Below, piece by piece: positions 60,606 to 64,000 of a stretch of DNA of 64,000 nucleotides. The notes below the pieces were generated by a model. It was not told the origin of the DNA, made no database searches, and worked only from the letters and a program-made list of their open reading frames with translations. The number at the start of each line of letters is the position of its first letter. Position 1 is the first letter of the stretch. Location of the stretch: contig CAZMZD010000003.1 of assembly GCA_964570895.1 (NCBI GenBank), forward strand, positions 52,920 through 116,919, read 5' to 3'. The translations under genes were made by a program, and so were the position numbers. Origin of the DNA: RGIG1918 sp964570895 (GTDB lineage Bacteria; Cyanobacteriota; Vampirovibrionia; Gastranaerophilales; Gastranaerophilaceae).

Positions 60606-61214
60606 CTAAACGCCATCTTCTTTTTCGTCTTCTTCTTCATCTTTTCCAAGGCAAATATTTAAAATTTCTTCTTGCCAGCCTTGTTCTTTGCTGATGAATT
60701 TGTCAGCACCTTTGTTTAGGCATTTTAATTTGTGCTCTGCTTTGCCTGAAGCCGTGATGACTATAACTTTTGTGTCTAGTCCATCTCTGTTTATTATTTT
60801 CTTCACTTCGTCAAGAAGCAAGAAACCTTCTCTTTCTGTTGAAACAAATAAGTCCATGATTATAAAAGAGAAATAATTTTTTTTGAAATGGTTTACTGCG
60901 GTGTAGATATCTTTTGCAGTTTCAACCACGAAACCCTGTTTTTCAAATAAAACCTTGAGTTGATATGTTACAACCCCAATGTCGTCAACAATTAGTATAT
61001 TATTATTACTGCCAAGCGAAGCTTGAGCTTGAATATCCAGCCCCATTGATTTTTTAGTTTCAGCAACAGCAGACGCTGTAAGCGAGCTAATGTTTTCGCT
61101 AATTTTATTTAAAGCGTTTAAAACCTCGAAATCTCCAATTGCAGATGGGACTTCTGAATTTGCCATTTTAAACAATTTTTTAATTGTTGTTTCACTTAAT
61201 TCTACGGTAATCAC
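60606..61214 (-). CDS. Receiver-domain protein following fliN
   Basis: The protein is 202 aa from a GTG that overlaps the fliN stop as GTGA. Residues 1-70 are helical and of unknown type. Residues 72-185 are a receiver domain: ILIVDDIGVV, FIIMDLFV with phospho-acceptor D121, and VITASGKAEHK. The acidic tail (residues 190-202) is mostly E and D. No output domain is present, so it could act like CheY or a C-ring phosphatase partner. The operon position with FliM and FliN suggests it acts on the flagellar switch. Confidence 0.85.
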   Translation of the reverse strand: MITVELSETTIKKLFKMANSEVPSAIGDFEVLNALNKISENISSLTASAVAETKKSMGLDIQAQASLGSNNNILIVDDIGVVTYQLKVLFEKQGFVVETAKDIYTAVNHFKKNYFSFIIMDLFVSTEREGFLLLDEVKKIINRDGLDTKVIVITASGKAEHKLKCLNKGADKFISKEQGWQEEILNICLGKDEEEDEKEDGV

Positions 61215-61588
61215 TTATCTTTCTCCTGATTTTTGTCTTCGCCTTCCTTATATACATCAGTTACGCGAAGCCCAAAATTATCTTCAATGATTACGACCTC
61301 ACCTTTTGCAATCACTTTTCCGTTTGCTAGCAGGTCAATAGGGTTACTTGTGTATGAATCTAGTTCAATGATTGAACCTTTTGTAAAATCTAAAATATTC
61401 TTCAAAGGCAACTCGCAAGAGCCAAGCTGCGCCGTAAGCTCAAGTTCGACATCCATCAAAAGCCCAATAGTTTCAGAAGTTTCTGCCTTTTCGCTTGCGG
61501 GACGTTTAATTGTTTCGAACACAGGTGATGACACCTGTTTGTTATCTGAACCGTTTATTATATTTTTGTCTGTTTCTTTATCTGCCAT
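61211..61588 (-). CDS. fliN: Flagellar switch protein FliN
   Basis: The protein is 125 aa. After a disordered 40-residue start, the SpoA domain reads LLMDVELELTAQLG, LKNILDFTKGSIIELDSYTS, PIDLLANGKVIAKGEVVIIE and FGLRVTDV, the standard FliN fold. FliN tetramers form the base of the C-ring with FliM and FliG, needed for export and switching. The start lies 5 bp after the fliM stop. Confidence 0.95.
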   Translation of the reverse strand: MADKETDKNIINGSDNKQVSSPVFETIKRPASEKAETSETIGLLMDVELELTAQLGSCELPLKNILDFTKGSIIELDSYTSNPIDLLANGKVIAKGEVVIIEDNFGLRVTDVYKEGEDKNQEKDK

Positions 61589-61593
61589 GCTAT

Positions 61594-62640
61594 CTACCTT
61601 GTGGGCACATATCTATCTACAATTTTTATACATAATTTATTTTCGATAAGCCCCGGGTTTGCTGTAAATTTCTTTTTATTATTAATAAGCACAACGAGGT
61701 CGTCGCTAACTTTTTGGTCAAGCCTAATAATGTCCCCTTCTTTTAAATCAAGCACTTCATCAATCATGATGTTTGTTGTGCCAAGCTGAACGCTGAGATC
61801 CACAAGAGCCGTGTTAATTTTATTTAGAATTTCTGTTCTGCCAATTTCATTAGACATGACACTAGTGTGTTGATAAATATATTGAGGTGTCAATTTTGGT
61901 AAAACTGATTCTAAAACAGGGTATGGGAAGCATATATTAATTAAACCAAAATTCTTTTGCCCAACTCTTATTTCAAATGATATAAGAGCGACAATTTCGC
62001 CCGATGTTGCAATTGGCACAACATGGTAGCCATTATCAAGGCTGACGAATTCCGCTTTAACATGTATTACGGAGTTCCATGCTTCTTCAAGTGTTTCAAC
62101 AATTCTTTCAATAATTTTTTTAGTGAGGGCTTCTTCGATTGAAGTGAGTTCTCTATCCATGTCGGTGCTGGAACCATCGCCACCAAGCATTCTGTCTAAA
62201 AATGCGTTTAATACTTCAGGGCTTAAGCCAAGAGAAATTTCACCGTTTAGAGGGTTAAGCCTGAATGTGCCGTTTTGAATATGCGGCGGCATGGAGCACA
62301 CAAACTCGTCGTATGTTAATTGGTCAACCGATATAATATCCATTTCGACATCAAGACGCAAATATGGAGTGAGCGACATGGCAAGCTGCCTTGCAAAATC
62401 TCTGTGAATGTCTTGAAGTGCTCTTAAGTGTTCTTTTGAGAATTTATCCGGACGACGGAAGTTGTATAATTTATATCCTCTTTTAAATTCTTCTGTAATA
62501 TCATTAATTTGCCCCTCTTTTTCTTCGTTATCAAAGAGCGGCTGTTCAAACATTTCTTGGATGTCTTCTATGTTTCCAAAATCTTTGTCTTCAGAAGGCA
62601 TGCCATTCGGATTATTATCTGGTGTGTTTTCTTTGGTCAA
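61594..62640 (-). CDS. fliM: Flagellar switch protein FliM
   Basis: The protein is 348 aa from the TTG at 62640, preferred because AGGG lies 8 nt upstream and the upstream frame crosses the promoter. The middle domain (YNFRRPDKFSKEHLRALQDI, ISVDQLTYDEFVCSMP, FLDRMLGGDG) is the FliM core that binds FliG. The C-terminal SpoA domain (IDEVLDLKEGDIIRLD) pairs with FliN. The extreme N-terminal CheY-binding peptide (LSQxEIDALL) is not obvious; an acidic IQEMFEQPLFD is there instead. ATG at 62601 is an alternative start. Confidence 0.93.
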   Translation of the reverse strand: MTKENTPDNNPNGMPSEDKDFGNIEDIQEMFEQPLFDNEEKEGQINDITEEFKRGYKLYNFRRPDKFSKEHLRALQDIHRDFARQLAMSLTPYLRLDVEMDIISVDQLTYDEFVCSMPPHIQNGTFRLNPLNGEISLGLSPEVLNAFLDRMLGGDGSSTDMDRELTSIEEALTKKIIERIVETLEEAWNSVIHVKAEFVSLDNGYHVVPIATSGEIVALISFEIRVGQKNFGLINICFPYPVLESVLPKLTPQYIYQHTSVMSNEIGRTEILNKINTALVDLSVQLGTTNIMIDEVLDLKEGDIIRLDQKVSDDLVVLINNKKKFTANPGLIENKLCIKIVDRYVPTR

Positions 62641-62671
62641 AAAATTAATCCCTATTAATATATATAATGCA

Positions 62672-62700
62672 ATTTTACTATCTATTATAATTTTTGTCCA
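62672..62700 (-). promoter_or_regulatory. Promoter of the fliM-fliN-receiver operon
   Basis: The reverse strand shows TGGACA, a 17-bp spacer and TAAAAT, followed by the TTG start 31 nt downstream. Confidence 0.6.
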
Positions 62701-62779
62701 CATTAACAGACTTTTATCCTTTATACGAGGGGGATAAGGGGTTTTATGTAACAAAATGTAAAGAATATTGAAAAAATCA

Positions 62780-62806
62780 TAAAGTTCATTAAAAAAATAC
62801 CGATAG
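62780..62806 (+). promoter_or_regulatory. Sigma-28 promoter of the 130-residue protein gene
   Basis: TAAAGTTC, exactly 11 nt, then ACCGATAG. This differs from the enteric sigma-28 consensus (TAAAGTTT-N11-GCCGATAA) at only three of 16 positions, the best match in the window. The ATG is 36 nt further on. Confidence 0.7.
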
Positions 62807-62842
62807 ATAAATTACAAGGAGATAACTCAAGGAGACAGACAA

Positions 62843-63235
62843 ATGAACATAGGAAGAACTAATGCTTACATGGTTTCAAATGCGGCTGTGAATAAAAAAG
62901 CAGCAGATGTTGAAAACAAAGAAGCGAACAAAGTTGCAGAAAAACAAAGTGAAGGAAATCAAACCAAACAAGCAAATCCGCTAGATATTTTGAACTCTAT
63001 GGATATCATGGGTAAACAAAATATTAATGGATTAAACATGATTAACCCTACAAAATATTTATCAGCAGACAGGATTGCCGATATTCAAGCTTCAATGGCG
63101 AAATTTGAAGCAGGTGTTTCTTCGCAAAAAGAAGCAATAGACAAAGAATTTGCAGGCACTCCTGAATATGAAAAGCTTTCAGAAGCGAATAAATTAGCTT
63201 TTGCAGCACATGCTTATTCAGTTTCTGAAGAATAG
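62843..63235 (+). CDS. Unknown 130-residue protein under a sigma-28-type promoter
   Basis: The protein is 130 aa, with AAGGAG 8 nt before the ATG. No signal peptide. The first half is rich in K, N, A and E and probably unstructured. The second half (ADRIADIQASMAKFEAGVSS, YEKLSEANKLAFAAHAYSV) is helical. Lengthwise and by regulation it resembles small late flagellar proteins (chaperone, FlgM or hook-associated type), but I see no diagnostic motif. It has a strong terminator and is divergent from fliM. Confidence 0.7.
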   Translation: MNIGRTNAYMVSNAAVNKKAADVENKEANKVAEKQSEGNQTKQANPLDILNSMDIMGKQNINGLNMINPTKYLSADRIADIQASMAKFEAGVSSQKEAIDKEFAGTPEYEKLSEANKLAFAAHAYSVSEE

Positions 63236-63311
63236 TTTTGAAATTTCGAGTTGATTTTCGAAATTAAACTACCAATTTTTTTCTTAAACTCCTTATCTCC
63301 AATTCAATTTT

Positions 63312-63343
63312 CCTTCTTATATATAATATAAGAAGGTTTTTTT
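63312..63343 (+). terminator. Terminator after the sigma-28-type gene
   Basis: CCTTCTTATAT and ATATAAGAAGG form a perfect 11-bp stem around ATA, followed by a run of seven T's. Confidence 0.92.
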
Positions 63344-63616
63344 ATTAATTTGTTAATTATCCATAAAGGCTTTGCCTGTGCGCGTTTTTGGGCTTTAGAA
63401 AAATGCTATTATTAATAAATGTAAACTAATTTAAAAAAAATACAAAATAATACTTGAAATTTATTTTTTATGTTTTATATTAAATGAGGCGAGTGTGAAG
63501 AGAAAACATTTTCCTCAAAATCATTCAGTCGGCACATTTACAACAACAAATTCGCTATGCAATTAGAATGTTTTTAAAAAAGTTATTTTTTTTAAAAAAT
63601 TAATTAAAAAAAATGC

Positions 63617-63644
63617 TTGACATCAAAAATTTAGGTGATAACAT
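63617..63644 (+). promoter_or_regulatory. rRNA operon promoter
   Basis: Consensus TTGACA, a 16-bp spacer and TAACAT lie about 260 bp before 16S, in an AT-rich stretch with A-tracts upstream (possible UP element). Confidence 0.7.
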
Positions 63645-63902
63645 TTTAATTACGCGCTTGAGAGAAATCTCTAAGGCGAAAATGGTAAGGAATGGCTTAA
63701 GATAGCTGAGCTTACATTTTGTAAGTGGCCTTATATCGAACATTGAAAATAGAATAACAACGAAGTTAATTTGCTCAAATTTTGAGTAAACACAACTTCA
63801 TCATTTACAAACGACAAATACCTGTTGATTTTATTTAAGAAACAACGGAAACTTTAAAATTGAGTCAATCAGATCTTTCGATCTGTCAGACATAAATTTC
63901 TG
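63645..63902 (+). other. 16S rRNA leader
   Basis: This is the untranslated leader between the promoter and 16S. It holds hairpins CAGATC-TTTC-GATCTG (63870-63885) and GTCAGA...TCTGAC close to the mature end, probably part of processing stems. No ORF. The stretch between 63344 and 63600 is AT-rich without recognisable features. Confidence 0.6.
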
Positions 63903-64000
63903 ACAACGGAGAGTTTGATCCTGGCTCAGGACGAACGCTGGCGGTGTGCTTCATACATGCAAGTCGAACGAGAATCTCTAGCTTGCTAGAGAGGAAAGTG
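63903..64000 (+). rRNA. rrs: 16S rRNA, 5' end (runs off the window)
   Basis: GAGTTTGATCCTGGCTCAGG at 63911 is the universal 5' 16S segment, followed by ACGAACGCTGGCGGTGTGC and CATGCAAGTCGAACG. The mature start is placed by alignment to E. coli numbering, where GAGTTTGATC begins at position 9. Only helices near the 5' end are present, too little for classification. Confidence 0.97.

Overview
The window is a 64 kb piece of an AT-rich bacterial chromosome with a diderm (two-membrane) cell plan: it encodes a TolC-type outer membrane channel, lipoprotein signal peptidase and several proteins with export signals. The cell is flagellated and chemotactic (FliR, FliM, FliN, hybrid CheA, double CheW, MCP) and probably decorates flagellin or surface glycans with pseudaminic acid. 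The Ycf19/YggT protein, the paired unusual sigma factors and the overall style are compatible with the non-photosynthetic cyanobacterial relatives (Vampirovibrionia/Melainabacteria, e.g. Gastranaerophilales). That placement is tentative, because only about 98 nt of 16S rRNA is present at the right edge. One 100-N scaffold gap (25343-25442) indicates a draft assembly.

Layout, left to right. 0-8 kb: cell wall and metabolism (alr end, folD, tRNA-Arg, an M49-like metallopeptidase, a low-molecular-weight phosphatase, a CBS-DRTGG pyrophosphatase, metY), interrupted by two long gene-free stretches full of palindromic repeats. 8.5-15.5 kb: a chemotaxis block (AMIN-like membrane protein, HD protein, CheA-REC, MCP, and a divergent double CheW). 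15.5-19.4 kb: a leftward operon with maf (flagellin glycosyltransferase family), mtnP, yggT and fliR. 19.4-25 kb: two exported proteins, lspA, an rluD-type gene and a LapA-like gene, then convergent sigma-factor and typA genes. 25.1-29.3 kb: an accessory-looking stretch with a tRNA-Leu preceded by tandem repeats carrying its own 5' end, dispersed repeats, a MazE/AbrB-like gene, a frameshifted XRE regulator, and TSCPD, PAP2 and LmeA-like genes. 29.3-34.9 kb: a type IV McrBC system with an EVE reader domain, a TolC-like protein and a GNAT enzyme. 35.1-45.4 kb: a ten-gene leftward pseudaminic acid/glycan operon. 46-51.3 kb: tRNA-Met, a second sigma factor, malQ and three downstream genes. 51.3-54.4 kb: hup, a zinc-ribbon protein and an acyl-CoA ligase. 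54.4-63.2 kb: repeat and EF-hand proteins without signal peptides, a ferredoxin, an HD-GYP regulator, and fliM-fliN plus a receiver protein. 63.6 kb to the end: the rRNA promoter, leader and start of 16S rRNA.

How it fits together: PseB, PseC, a PseH-PseI fusion and PseF supply most of the route to CMP-pseudaminic acid, and Maf-type proteins are the known transferases of that sugar to flagellin. No PseG is seen here. Four genes in the 54-63 kb region have upstream TAAAGTTT boxes spaced from CCGATA/CCGTATA-like boxes. These resemble sigma-28 (flagellar) promoters, which suggests that the unknown repeat and EF-hand proteins belong to the motility regulon. Two paralogous, compact sigma factors in the window are candidate readers of those promoters. 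I saw no CRISPR array and no insertion sequence with a transposase.
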